The notes beneath the pieces were generated by a model, which was not told the DNA's origin, made no database searches, and saw only the letters and a program-made list of their open reading frames with translations. From Bradyrhizobium canariense (GTDB lineage: Bacteria; Pseudomonadota; Alphaproteobacteria; Rhizobiales; Xanthobacteraceae), in the NCBI RefSeq assembly GCF_018130465.1, contig NZ_JAFCKJ010000021.1, positions 12,501-76,500 of the forward strand: 64,000 nt of DNA, read 5' to 3'. A program made the translations under genes and the position numbers. Of the stretch, positions 11,409-19,788 are shown piece after piece. How positions within the stretch are numbered: position 1 is the stretch's first letter; each line of letters begins with the position of its first letter.

Positions 11409-12272
11409 ATGCCCCACGCCCTCACGAAGGACAATTGCCGTCTCTATTTCGAAGAAGCAGGCGCGGGCACGCCGATTATTTTTCTGCACGAGTTCGCGGC
11501 CGACTACACCAATTGGGAGCCGCAGATGCGCTACTTCTCGCGCGGCCATCGCTGCATCACCTATTCCGCGCGCGGCTACACGCCATCGGACGTGCCTGAC
11601 GGCGAGGTCTACGGCTACACGCATTTCTACACCGATGCGCTCGCGGTGCTCGATCATCTGAAGATTGATCGCGCGCACTTCGTCGGCCTCTCGATGGGCG
11701 CCTATTCGTCGCTCCAGATCGGGCTCAACGCGCCCCAACGTGCACTGTCGATGACGCTCGCCGGCGTCGGCTCAGGCTCGGAGATCGAGAACCTCGAGGC
11801 CTGGCGCAAGCAGTGCCGCAGCAACGCGGAGCAATTCGAGACGCTCGGCTCCGCGGAGGTCGCAAAAGTCACGCGCGAGGCACCGAGCCGGATTCCCTTC
11901 CTGGTGAAGGACCCGCGCGGCCACGCCGATTTCTACGCCGCCCTGGCACGGCACGACGCCAAGGGATCGGCGCGGACGATGCGCGGCTTCCAGGGCGGCC
12001 GCCCCTCGATCTTTGCAATGACGGACGCGATCAAAGGCGCCACGACGCCGGCACTCATCATCTGCGGCGACGAGGACGATCCGTGCGTGGGCGCAAGCCT
12101 GTTCCTGAAGAAGCATCTGCCTGCGGCGGGGCTCGCCATGTTTCCGAAGTCCGGCCACGTGCTCAATCTCGAAGAGCCCGCGCTGTTCAACGAAACGGTG
12201 GAACGGTTCGTCACGCTGGTGGAAGCGGGAAGATGGCCGGCGCGCGATCCGAGGTCGCTGGCGGCGCATTAG
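11409..12272 (+). CDS. Alpha/beta hydrolase
   Basis: A 287-residue alpha/beta-fold hydrolase. The nucleophile elbow is GLSMG, the acid lies in the GDEDDP region and the His in SGHVLNLE, in the usual order. The ATG at 11409 is preferred over the one 30 bases upstream because AAGGAG (11395-11400) lies eight bases before it. It has no signal peptide, so it acts in the cytosol. The substrate is unknown; the sequence resembles esterases and ring-cleavage-type hydrolases of the 3-oxoadipate enol-lactonase group. It is monocistronic. Confidence 0.88.
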   Translation: MPHALTKDNCRLYFEEAGAGTPIIFLHEFAADYTNWEPQMRYFSRGHRCITYSARGYTPSDVPDGEVYGYTHFYTDALAVLDHLKIDRAHFVGLSMGAYSSLQIGLNAPQRALSMTLAGVGSGSEIENLEAWRKQCRSNAEQFETLGSAEVAKVTREAPSRIPFLVKDPRGHADFYAALARHDAKGSARTMRGFQGGRPSIFAMTDAIKGATTPALIICGDEDDPCVGASLFLKKHLPAAGLAMFPKSGHVLNLEEPALFNETVERFVTLVEAGRWPARDPRSLAAH

Positions 12273-12296
12273 CGCGAAGGGCGCACCCCGCGCACT

Positions 12297-12330
12297 CCGT
12301 CATTGCGAGCGTCGCGAAGCAGTGACGGGC
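12297..12330. repeat. Partial REP-like element, family A
   Basis: GTCATTGCGAGCG and GCGAAGCAGTGAC are the left arm of the family A palindrome with a shortened partner. It lies between the convergent hydrolase and metW genes and is probably a decayed copy. Confidence 0.65.
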
Positions 12331-12332
12331 AA

Positions 12333-12995
12333 CTACTTCCCGCCGCCCCGCGTCAGCAAGAACACGCCCTGCTCGCCGAACAGATTCCACACCCACCACG
12401 GCATCCGCAGCCGCAGCGGACGGCCATAGAGGTCGAGCGCCTCGGCACGTTCCATCTTGACGTCGATCGCGTCGCAGAGCTCGACGAAATCCTTGATGGT
12501 GCAGAAATGGATGTTGGCGGTGTCGTACCAGCTTGCCGGCAGATTTTCCGTGCGCGGCATGTGGCCGCCGATCAGGAGCTGGAGCCGCATCTTCCAGAAG
12601 CCGAAATTCGGGAACGAGACGATGGCGCGGCGGCCGATGCGCAGCAAATTCTCCAGCACCACTTTCGGCTGCCGCGTCGCCTGCAACGTCTGCGACAGGA
12701 TCACGTAGTCGAAGGCGTCATCCGGATAATTCACGAGGTCGGTGTCGGCATCGCCCTGCACCACCGCAAGACCCTTGGCGACGCAGCGGTTGACGCCCTC
12801 GCGCGACAGCTCGATGCCGCGGCCGTCGATGCCGCGGGTCTCCAGCAGTTGGAGCAGGTCGCCCTCGCCACAGCCGACGTCGAGCACCTTCGAGCCCGGC
12901 TTGACCATCTCGGCGACCAGCACATGGTCGGCGCGAAACTGACCGGATTGCCCGGTCGCGAGGCCGCCCAGCGGCAACGCTTCCTGTACAGACAT
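12333..12995 (-). CDS. metW: Methionine biosynthesis protein MetW
   Basis: The 220-residue protein has the class I methyltransferase-type motif VLDVGCGEGDLL near residue 38 and the MetW hallmarks LSREGV and ISFPNFGFW. MetW works with MetX in the acetylation or succinylation of homoserine, the first committed step of methionine synthesis, in the cytosol; its exact biochemical role differs between species. It begins 15 bases after the metX stop, so both genes share the SAM-II controlled transcript. Length is usual for the family. Confidence 0.95.
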   Translation of the reverse strand: MSVQEALPLGGLATGQSGQFRADHVLVAEMVKPGSKVLDVGCGEGDLLQLLETRGIDGRGIELSREGVNRCVAKGLAVVQGDADTDLVNYPDDAFDYVILSQTLQATRQPKVVLENLLRIGRRAIVSFPNFGFWKMRLQLLIGGHMPRTENLPASWYDTANIHFCTIKDFVELCDAIDVKMERAEALDLYGRPLRLRMPWWVWNLFGEQGVFLLTRGGGK

Positions 12996-13010
12996 GGCTA
13001 GCCGTCCTTG

Positions 13011-14213
13011 TTAAGCATTCTTGGCGGTGAGCCCGCGCGCCTTGCCTGCCGATTCCAGGAAGGCGCGGGAGATATCGAAGAATTCGGGAACGTCGAGCAG
13101 GAAGGCGTCATGGCCGCGATCGGTCTCGATCTCGGCGAACGATACCCGTGCGCTCGACGCATTCAGCGCATGCACCAGCGCGCGCGATTCCGAGGTCGGA
13201 AACAGCCAGTCGCTGGTGAAGGAGACCACGCAGAAGCGGGTCTGGATTCCCGCGAACGCCTTCGCCAGCACGCCGCCATGGTCGCCGGCGATGTCGAAAT
13301 AGTCCATCGCCCGGGTCAGATAGAGATAGGAGTTGGCGTCGAAGCGTTCGACGAAGGACGAGCCCTGGTAGCGCAGATAGGACTCGACCTGGAAGTCGGC
13401 GTCGAACGAGAAGGTCGGCAGCTCACGGTCCTGCATGCGCCGTCCGAATTTTCGATGCAGCGCGGCGTCCGAGAGATAGGTGATGTGCGCCGCCATCCGC
13501 GCGACAGCGAGCCCGCGATGCGGATGGAGGCCGTGATCGGCATAGCCGCCACCGTGCCAGTCGGGATCGGCCATCACGGCCTGCCGGCCAAGCTCGTGGA
13601 ACGCGATGTTCTGCGCCGAATGCCGCGTCGAGCAGGCAATCGCCAGCACGGAGAACACGCGGCTCGGATATGCCGCAGTCCATTGCAGCACCTGCATGCC
13701 GCCCATCGAGCCGCCGACGACCGCGAACAGCGTGTCGATACCGAGCCGGTCAATCAACATCGCCTGCGCGCGCACCATGTCCGGGATGGTGATGACAGGA
13801 AATTCAAGCCCCCACACCTTGCCCGTGGCGGGATTGATCGAAGCCGGACCGGTCGAGCCCATGCAGCCGCCGATCACGTTGGAGCAGATGATGAAGTAGT
13901 GTTGAGGATCAAGCGGTCGGCCGGGGCCGACCAGCGTCTCCCACCAGCCGGGCTTGCCGGTGACAGGGTGCACATTTGCGACGTGCTGGTCGCCGGTCAG
14001 CGCATGGCAGATCAGGATCGCGTTGGAGCGATCGGCATTCAGCTCGCCGTAAGTCTGGTAGGCGATCTGGAACGGGCTGAGATCGACACCGCAATCGAGC
14101 CGCAGCGGCTGCTCCGCGCCGAACTGCGCGACCTGCGAGCTCGGATGATCCACCTCGTGCGACCGCTCGTCGGCAGTGATCGCGGGACTCGGAATTGACT
14201 GGACGCCAACCAT
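13011..14213 (-). CDS. metX: Homoserine O-acyltransferase MetX
   Basis: A 400-residue alpha/beta-fold acyltransferase that activates homoserine for methionine synthesis. The nucleophilic Ser is in GGSMGGMQ, the acid follows TSDWLFP, and the His is in DRGHDAFL. The N-terminal part carries the family motif [10 protein letters not shown]. The sequence alone does not settle whether acetyl-CoA or succinyl-CoA is used. The gene heads the metX-metW unit and is preceded by a SAM-II riboswitch and terminator, so high S-adenosylmethionine should shut it off. Confidence 0.96.
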   Translation of the reverse strand: MVGVQSIPSPAITADERSHEVDHPSSQVAQFGAEQPLRLDCGVDLSPFQIAYQTYGELNADRSNAILICHALTGDQHVANVHPVTGKPGWWETLVGPGRPLDPQHYFIICSNVIGGCMGSTGPASINPATGKVWGLEFPVITIPDMVRAQAMLIDRLGIDTLFAVVGGSMGGMQVLQWTAAYPSRVFSVLAIACSTRHSAQNIAFHELGRQAVMADPDWHGGGYADHGLHPHRGLAVARMAAHITYLSDAALHRKFGRRMQDRELPTFSFDADFQVESYLRYQGSSFVERFDANSYLYLTRAMDYFDIAGDHGGVLAKAFAGIQTRFCVVSFTSDWLFPTSESRALVHALNASSARVSFAEIETDRGHDAFLLDVPEFFDISRAFLESAGKARGLTAKNA

Positions 14214-14269
14214 CTGACCATCGACCTCGTTTGCGATCGTCGTGGTGACCGCATTGACATCAGGCCATG

Positions 14270-14302
14270 AAAAACCCGGCCTGAACGATAGGTTCGGCCG
14301 GG
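14270..14302 (-). terminator. Riboswitch-controlled intrinsic terminator before metX
   Basis: On the minus strand CCCGGCCGAAC (14302-14292), the loop CTATC, GTTC, one bulged A, and GGCCGGG (14281-14275) form a stable stem followed by five U (14274-14270). Its 5' arm CCCGGCC can instead pair with GGCCGGG at 14321-14315, which belongs to the SAM-II pseudoknot. The hairpin therefore competes with the ligand-free fold. Confidence 0.9.
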
Positions 14303-14314
14303 ATCGAAAGGGTC

Positions 14315-14375
14315 CCCGGCCTGTTTAGCGAGTTTTTTAACGTGGCTGCAAGCCGGCCGGCTCAAATGACCACGG
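14315..14375 (-). promoter_or_regulatory. SAM-II riboswitch aptamer
   Basis: Read on the minus strand, CGTGG (14374-14370) pairs with CCACG to form P1. The loop holds CATTTGA and GCCGGCC. After P1 come the A-rich TTAAAAAA and the diagnostic GCTAAA, and then GGCCGG, which closes the H-type pseudoknot with the loop. This order and spacing match the SAM-II class (Rfam RF00521), known from alphaproteobacterial methionine genes. It lies about 100 bases upstream of the metX start, within the 374-base gap 14214-14587. The rest of that gap shows no gene. Confidence 0.93.
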
Positions 14376-14587
14376 AACGGTCAAAAACTACCGTCTTGGG
14401 CGGTTTTCGTCAAGTCGCGGCCCGGATCAGCCAAATTCGCCTGTCGCGCCGCCGGCGGAAAGGGCCCGATTTCCCTTTGCATTTCTCTTTGCTTTCGCCG
14501 CCCCGACTGCCTAATCAGGACATCCACCGCAGCGGTGACGGCTCGACTGATCCGCATTGGAACGCCTCTCAACAACCCCTGTCAGAC

Positions 14588-15436
14588 ATGTCCCAACGTC
14601 CGCCCGCGCCACCATCGCTCCAGGAATTGCGCAAGGAGATCGACGCGATCGACGAGGGCATGCATCGCCTGTTGATGCAGCGCGGCGACATCATCGACCG
14701 CCTGATCCAGGTGAAGCAGACCCAGGAGGTCGGCTCGGCGTTCCGCCCGGCGCGCGAGGCCGCCATGATGCGTGACCTCGTCCAGCGCCATCGCGGCATC
14801 CTGCCGCTCGACACGGTCGAGAGCATCTGGCGCGTCATCATCGCGACTTTCACCTACGTCCAAGCGCCGTTCTCGGTCCACGCCGACATATCGGCGAGCG
14901 AGCCGGCCATGCGCGATTCCGCGCGCTTCCATTTCGGCTTCACCGTGCCTTACGTCGCGCATTTCAGCGCACAGGCGGCGGTCGAGGCGGTGGCGAAATC
15001 CAAGGGCGATCTGGCTCTGGTCTCGGCGACCTCCAGCCGCACGCCGTGGTGGCTGGAGCTGGAAGCGGTCGGCGCGCCAAAAATCATCGCGCGGCTGCCC
15101 TTCGTCGAGCGCGCCGACCATCCGGCGGCGTTGCCCGTCTTCGCGGTCTCGCGCGTCGCCGACAGCGCCCTGGTGACGGAGGTCGAGACCTTCAGCGTGC
15201 GCGTGTCGGGGTGGAACGCCGAGGTCGCGCGCGCCTTGTCGCCGCTCGCCGAGATCGTGGCAGTGCCCGACACCGCCTTCGACGGCGCTGCGCTGCTGAT
15301 CTCGGTCACGGGTGCGGGCGGCATCGACAAGATCAAGGCAGCTCTGATCGAAGCGGGGGCCTCGGTGCGTTCCACGGCCCTCGTCGGCAGCCACGCAACG
15401 CGCTATACGGTGCCCCCGACCCGGTCGAAATCGTAA
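14588..15436 (+). CDS. Chorismate mutase with C-terminal degenerate prephenate-dehydratase/ACT-like region
   Basis: Residues 10-100 of this 282-residue protein are an AroQ-type chorismate mutase: LRKEIDAID, then Arg and Lys along helix 1 and RPAREAAM in helix 2. This step turns chorismate into prephenate in the cytosol. The last 180 residues are not needed for a mutase. They have a weak periplasmic-binding-like pattern (KGDLALVSATSS, PVFAVSR) and an ACT-like end (ISVTGAGGIDKIKAALIEAG), as in P-protein PheA, but the TRF motif of dehydratases is absent. The ATG at 14588 is chosen because the longer frame runs opposite the riboswitch region. No strong ribosome site is seen. It lies 34 bases upstream of the aminotransferase gene. 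Confidence 0.85.
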   Translation: MSQRPPAPPSLQELRKEIDAIDEGMHRLLMQRGDIIDRLIQVKQTQEVGSAFRPAREAAMMRDLVQRHRGILPLDTVESIWRVIIATFTYVQAPFSVHADISASEPAMRDSARFHFGFTVPYVAHFSAQAAVEAVAKSKGDLALVSATSSRTPWWLELEAVGAPKIIARLPFVERADHPAALPVFAVSRVADSALVTEVETFSVRVSGWNAEVARALSPLAEIVAVPDTAFDGAALLISVTGAGGIDKIKAALIEAGASVRSTALVGSHATRYTVPPTRSKS

Positions 15437-15470
15437 GTCGCGAACCGCTTAAGCCACTCCGGAGTTGAAG

Positions 15471-16565
15471 ATGTCCCGCCCCGTGCCGAATCCCGGCATT
15501 CTCGATATTGCGCCCTACACGCCCGGCAAGAGTCCGGTGGCAGAGCCAGGCCGCAAGGTGTTCAAGCTCTCGGCCAACGAGACGCCGTTCGGGCCTTCGC
15601 CGAAGGCGATCGAGGCGTTCAAGCAGGTGGCGGATCATCTGGAAGACTACCCGGAAGGAACCTCGCGCGTGCTGCGCGAAGCGATCGGACGCACCTTCGG
15701 GCTCGATCCCAACCGCATCATCTGCGGCGCCGGCTCGGACGAGATCCTCAATCTGCTCGCCCACACCTATCTCAGTCACGGTGACGAGGCGATCTCGACC
15801 ACGCACGGCTTCCTCGTCTACCCGATCGCCACCATGGCGGTCGGCGCCAAGAACGTCATCGCGGCGGAGAAGAACCTCACTTCGGATGTCGATGCCATCC
15901 TGAAAGCCGTCACGTCGCGGACAAAACTGGTCTGGCTCGCCAACCCCAACAACCCGACCGGAACCTATCTGCCGTTCGACGAGGTCAAGCGTCTGCGCGC
16001 CGGCCTGCCCTCGCACGTGCTGCTGGTGCTGGACGCAGCCTATTGCGACTACGTCTCGCGCAACGATTACGAGATGGGGATCGAGCTGGTGGCGACCACC
16101 GAGAACACGGTCGTGACGCACACCTTCTCCAAGATCCATGGTCTTGCCGCGCTGCGCATCGGCTGGATGTTCGGCCCCGAGCACATCATCGACGCGGTCA
16201 ACCGCATCCGCGGTCCCTTCAACGTGTCGACGCCGGCGATGTACGCTGCCGTTGCCGCGATCGAGGACACCGCGCACCAGGCCATGTCGAAGCAGTTCAC
16301 CGAGACCTGGCGCAACTGGCTGACCGAGGAGATCGGCAAGCTCGGGCTGAAGGTGACGCCGAGCGTCGCCAATTTCGTGCTGATCCACTTCCCGACCGAT
16401 GGCAAGACCTCGGACGCCGCCGACGCCTTCCTCACCAAGCGCGGGCTGGTGCTGCGCGGCTTGAAGAACTACGGCCTGCCGCATTCGCTGCGCATGACCA
16501 TCGGCACCGAGGAGGCCAACCGCCTCGTCGTCGAGGGCCTGCGCGACTTCATGGCCGGAAGATGA
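15471..16565 (+). CDS. hisC: Histidinol-phosphate/aromatic aminotransferase
   Basis: The 364-residue protein is a PLP-dependent class I/II aminotransferase of the HisC family: [11 protein letters not shown] at the N-terminus, [11 protein letters not shown], and the PLP lysine in [17 protein letters not shown]. HisC-type enzymes use histidinol phosphate and often aromatic 2-oxo acids. The position between chorismate mutase and prephenate dehydrogenase suggests a role in making tyrosine or phenylalanine. The ATG at 15471 has GGAG six bases upstream; a TTG six bases earlier overlaps that site. Its stop overlaps the tyrA start (ATGA). Which of several hisC paralogues this is cannot be told. Confidence 0.92.
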   Translation: MSRPVPNPGILDIAPYTPGKSPVAEPGRKVFKLSANETPFGPSPKAIEAFKQVADHLEDYPEGTSRVLREAIGRTFGLDPNRIICGAGSDEILNLLAHTYLSHGDEAISTTHGFLVYPIATMAVGAKNVIAAEKNLTSDVDAILKAVTSRTKLVWLANPNNPTGTYLPFDEVKRLRAGLPSHVLLVLDAAYCDYVSRNDYEMGIELVATTENTVVTHTFSKIHGLAALRIGWMFGPEHIIDAVNRIRGPFNVSTPAMYAAVAAIEDTAHQAMSKQFTETWRNWLTEEIGKLGLKVTPSVANFVLIHFPTDGKTSDAADAFLTKRGLVLRGLKNYGLPHSLRMTIGTEEANRLVVEGLRDFMAGR

Positions 16566-17497
16566 GCGCGAACCCGCACTTCCAGCGCGTCGCGCTGATC
16601 GGCTTCGGCCTGATCGGCGGCTCGATCGCGCGCGCTGCGAAGCTCCAGGGCCTGGCTGGCGAGATCGTCACCACCGCGCGCTCGGAGAAGACGCGCGCAC
16701 GCGTGATGGAGCTCGGCATCGTCGATCAGGTCGTGTCGACCAATGCAGAAGCCGTGAAGGACGCCGATCTCGTCATCCTCTGCATTCCCGTCGGCGCCTG
16801 CGGGCCGGTGGCACAGGAGATCGCCGCGCATCTCAAGCCAGGGGCGATCATCTCCGACGTCGGCTCGGTCAAGGGCGCCATCGTCAGGGATATGGCGCCG
16901 CATCTGCCGGAAGGCATCCATTTCGTGCCGGCGCATCCCGTCGCGGGCACCGAGCATTCGGGCCCCGATTCAGGCTTCGCCGAGCTTTTCATCAACCGCT
17001 GGTGCATCCTCACCCCACCGGATGGCGTCGATGCGGCTGCCACCGATCGCCTGCGCGCGTTCTGGGCGGCGATGGGCGCCAAGGTCGAGGTCATGACGCC
17101 GGATCATCATGATCTCGTGCTCGCGATCACCAGCCATCTGCCGCATCTGATCGCCTACACCATCGTCGGCACCGCCGACGAACTGGCGCAGGTGACGGAG
17201 TCCGAGGTCATCAAGTTCTCCGCCGGCGGCTTTCGCGATTTCACCCGCATCGCCGCCTCCGATCCGACGATGTGGCGCGACGTCTTCCTCGCCAACAAGG
17301 AAGCCGTGCTGGAGATGCTCGGCACCTTCACCGAGGATCTGGCAAAACTCACCCGCGCGATCCGCCGCGGCGACGGCGAGGCACTGTTCGACCACTTCAC
17401 CCGCACCCGCGCCATCCGCCGCGGCATCGTCGAAATCGGCCAGGATTCGGCCGCCGCGGATTTCGGCCGGCCGCATGCGGCGCTGAAAAAGCCGTAG
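16562..17497 (+). CDS. tyrA: Prephenate/arogenate dehydrogenase
   Basis: A 311-residue NAD(P)-dependent dehydrogenase, with the Rossmann motif [14 protein letters not shown] near residue 12 and the catalytic His region [11 protein letters not shown]. It oxidatively decarboxylates prephenate (or arogenate) in the tyrosine branch. It overlaps hisC by four bases, so translation is coupled. Together the three genes give chorismate, prephenate, 4-hydroxyphenylpyruvate and then tyrosine. There is no fused ACT domain; the length is that of the monofunctional enzyme. Confidence 0.95.
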   Translation: MSANPHFQRVALIGFGLIGGSIARAAKLQGLAGEIVTTARSEKTRARVMELGIVDQVVSTNAEAVKDADLVILCIPVGACGPVAQEIAAHLKPGAIISDVGSVKGAIVRDMAPHLPEGIHFVPAHPVAGTEHSGPDSGFAELFINRWCILTPPDGVDAAATDRLRAFWAAMGAKVEVMTPDHHDLVLAITSHLPHLIAYTIVGTADELAQVTESEVIKFSAGGFRDFTRIAASDPTMWRDVFLANKEAVLEMLGTFTEDLAKLTRAIRRGDGEALFDHFTRTRAIRRGIVEIGQDSAAADFGRPHAALKKP

Positions 17498-17524
17498 CGC
17501 TCGATCCGGACTCCGGTTCCGAGC

Positions 17525-19093
17525 TTAGAACGGATAGTAGCGGATCTGCGTCATGACGACGTTCTCGTCGGTCTTCGGAGCGCCGCCGACGCCGGCGAAC
17601 GCGAACCGTTGCGTGTAGGAATACTGCAGGCCGGCTTTGAGCGTACCGTAATTGCCCTGGTAGATGGTGTCGTAGATCCCGGCCGTGGTCTGCCGGACCT
17701 CCCTGGTGTTGCCGTTGCAGGTCGCGGCCGGCGAGTTCTCCGTGCCACAGCCGGTGTTGTTGTAGAGCGGATTGCCATAGCCGAAGGGCACCGTGCCGAC
17801 ATTCGCGAAATTTGCCTTGGCCCTTTCCAGGCCCGCATAGGAATAAACATCGAGGCTCGGCGTCGCGTGCCATATCAGGCCGACCGCGGCGGCCGTGATC
17901 GTCAGCGGGAGGACGGTGCCGTCCTGCGCCACCGCCGCATCGGGGAATGGCGTTGCCGTGAAGCGACCGAGCACGCCGTGCGACCCATAAAGCTGAAGAT
18001 CGAGGGTTTTCGGAATCAACTCGGCAAAGATGTGACCGCCGAAGCTTCCGGTGTCGTAGGTGTGGTTGGCGTTGTTGAAGCGGTCGAACAGCTGGCGGTA
18101 GAGCACCCACGCCTCGACATGCAGCTTGGTGGGCCCGAGCCGTGGGTCCCACGCTGCCTTGACGGTGAAGTCGGGCACCTGATTCAAACTGACATTGTTG
18201 AGGTTGTTGAAGAAGCTGCCGCCGGGACCGGTCAGGTTGACCTGAAGGTTCGGGTTCAGCACGCCCTGCGGTCCAACGGCGGGTGTGCCGACGGCCGGGA
18301 CGTTGCCGCCGAAGAACGCCGTCTGGGCGTTCTCGACCGACGCAGCCAGCTTGAATTCCGGTCCGATGTCCTGCCAGACGCGCAGCCCGGGCTGCCGTGC
18401 CGCAAGAAATCCGGGAACGGATTCGAAGTCGATCACGCCGGGCGCATCGACGCCGCGAGGATCGATGCCGGACTTGGTCGGCGCGTTCAGCGACCAGGAT
18501 TGCCCGGCGAGGAAGTGAAGACCCAGATCGCTGCGGTCCAGTTCCAGGCTGAGCTGCCGCATGCGCGGATTGAACGAGTTGGTCGCAACCGAGCTCGCCG
18601 TCTGAGCCGCACCTTCGAAATCGATCTCACCGTAACCAGCGAGGTGCGTGTCGGCATCGACATTGCCCTCGGCCAGCACCGAGAACCTGCTCTGGCGTGC
18701 GGAGAAGCGCGTTTCAGGGATGTTGAAATTGCGGCTCTGCTGATAGGGGATGAAGTTGTAAACCGAGCCGGTATCGGAAGCGAGATTGCGCGAGCGGTAG
18801 ATGCCGGTGAGATCGACCCAGCCACCGAAGGTCAACGTCACGCCCTTGTAGCAGACCTTGCCGGCCGCACATGGATCGGCGGCGAGCGCCTTGTAACTTG
18901 CCGGCAACTGAACGGCCTTCGCCTGCGCTTCAACCTGTCGCGTCTTGCGCGCCTCCGAGTCCACGCGCTGCTGGAGCTCCTTCAGCTTGGCCTTCAGCGA
19001 CTGGATTTCGGTTGTGACATTGTCGTCGGCACGCACCTGCCCTGAACAGGCAGCGAGAATGCCCAGCATCAGTCCGCAATTGATGATCCGCAC
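17525..19093 (-). CDS. DcaP-like outer-membrane porin
   Basis: The 522-residue protein starts at a GTG behind GGAGG. A signal sequence is followed by a coiled-coil segment (about 28-62, many Lys/Glu/Gln), then by alternating aromatic beta strands up to the C-terminal YYPF, the usual end of an outer-membrane barrel. The start of the barrel (LTFGGWVDLTG) and the coiled coil fit the DcaP-like trimeric porins that take up small carboxylates and peptides. The signal region contains LAAC, so a lipid-anchored N-terminus is possible; cleavage after VRA is the alternative. It converges with tyrA, 27 bases away. Confidence 0.8.
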   Translation of the reverse strand: MRIINCGLMLGILAACSGQVRADDNVTTEIQSLKAKLKELQQRVDSEARKTRQVEAQAKAVQLPASYKALAADPCAAGKVCYKGVTLTFGGWVDLTGIYRSRNLASDTGSVYNFIPYQQSRNFNIPETRFSARQSRFSVLAEGNVDADTHLAGYGEIDFEGAAQTASSVATNSFNPRMRQLSLELDRSDLGLHFLAGQSWSLNAPTKSGIDPRGVDAPGVIDFESVPGFLAARQPGLRVWQDIGPEFKLAASVENAQTAFFGGNVPAVGTPAVGPQGVLNPNLQVNLTGPGGSFFNNLNNVSLNQVPDFTVKAAWDPRLGPTKLHVEAWVLYRQLFDRFNNANHTYDTGSFGGHIFAELIPKTLDLQLYGSHGVLGRFTATPFPDAAVAQDGTVLPLTITAAAVGLIWHATPSLDVYSYAGLERAKANFANVGTVPFGYGNPLYNNTGCGTENSPAATCNGNTREVRQTTAGIYDTIYQGNYGTLKAGLQYSYTQRFAFAGVGGAPKTDENVVMTQIRYYPF

Positions 19094-19308
19094 TTGAAGC
19101 GTCCTCCATTTGGGAAGCGGATTGGATTCCGCGCGCCGTCTCCGGCGCCTGCATGCTTCCCTGGTGTGGAGTGATTTGAATGCGGCTGCGCTTATTCGCG
19201 GCGAGGTGCATCTTCTGCATCACGTTTTCCTGACGATCATGTTCGGAATATTTGCGCGGCCTTGCCGATCGGCATGCGCGATTGTCGTTATTGTCCAAGG
19301 CCACGCGC

Positions 19309-19341
19309 AATGGGCCCGGCCGGGACATTGCCGGGCCCATT
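19309..19341. terminator. GC-rich perfect hairpin past the small secreted gene
   Basis: AATGGGCCCGGC (19309-19320) and GCCGGGCCCATT (19330-19341) are perfect 12-base arms with a nine-base loop, 29 bases past the stop of the 75-residue secreted protein. No U run follows on either strand, so termination is plausible but not proven. Confidence 0.5.
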
Positions 19342-19369
19342 CCGCGACGGGCAAGTGGTGGGACGGCGG

Positions 19370-19597
19370 CTATTTGCCCTTGGTCGCGCGCATCACCGTA
19401 GGGCGCGGGGATTTCGGCGAAGGGACGAACGCCATCGTCTCCCGCGTCGTGGGATTCGAGATGTCGCGATCACCGTTCGGATAGATCGAGGCGTATGCGG
19501 CCGGCTCCTGCGACTGCCATTGCCATTGCGCGAACGCAGGCGTCACGAGCGTGGTCGAGATGGCGATAGCGGCAACGAACAGCCTGGACTTGGTCAT
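19370..19597 (-). CDS. Small secreted protein, unknown function
   Basis: A 75-residue protein with a signal peptide of about 22 residues ending AFA before QWQWQ. The ATG has AGGAGA eight bases upstream. The mature 50 residues are Gln/Trp rich at the start and basic at the end (KSPRPTVMRATKGK), with no Cys. No family was recognised. It lies between the porin and the SGNH hydrolase, all on the same strand but with gaps of 190-280 bases, so it is probably its own unit. Confidence 0.65.
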   Translation of the reverse strand: MTKSRLFVAAIAISTTLVTPAFAQWQWQSQEPAAYASIYPNGDRDISNPTTRETMAFVPSPKSPRPTVMRATKGK

Positions 19598-19788
19598 GAT
19601 ATCTCTCCTGCCTAGGCGGACCGCATCATCGTGCGGCCGACATGGAGAGAGAGCGGAGTTTGCGGCTCCGCATTCCCGGCGTGCAATCACGATCCGGCGA
19701 AGCGGCCGTGAGTTCAGCCTGTAGCCCGGATGGAAGGAGTTACGACAGCTGAGGGCGACGAATGCAGAGAGGTGACTCTGAATTCATC

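Noticed and set aside
14342-14587. Upstream extension of the chorismate mutase frame
   Set aside because: It runs across the divergent riboswitch region and has basic, random composition; the family N-terminus begins after 14588.
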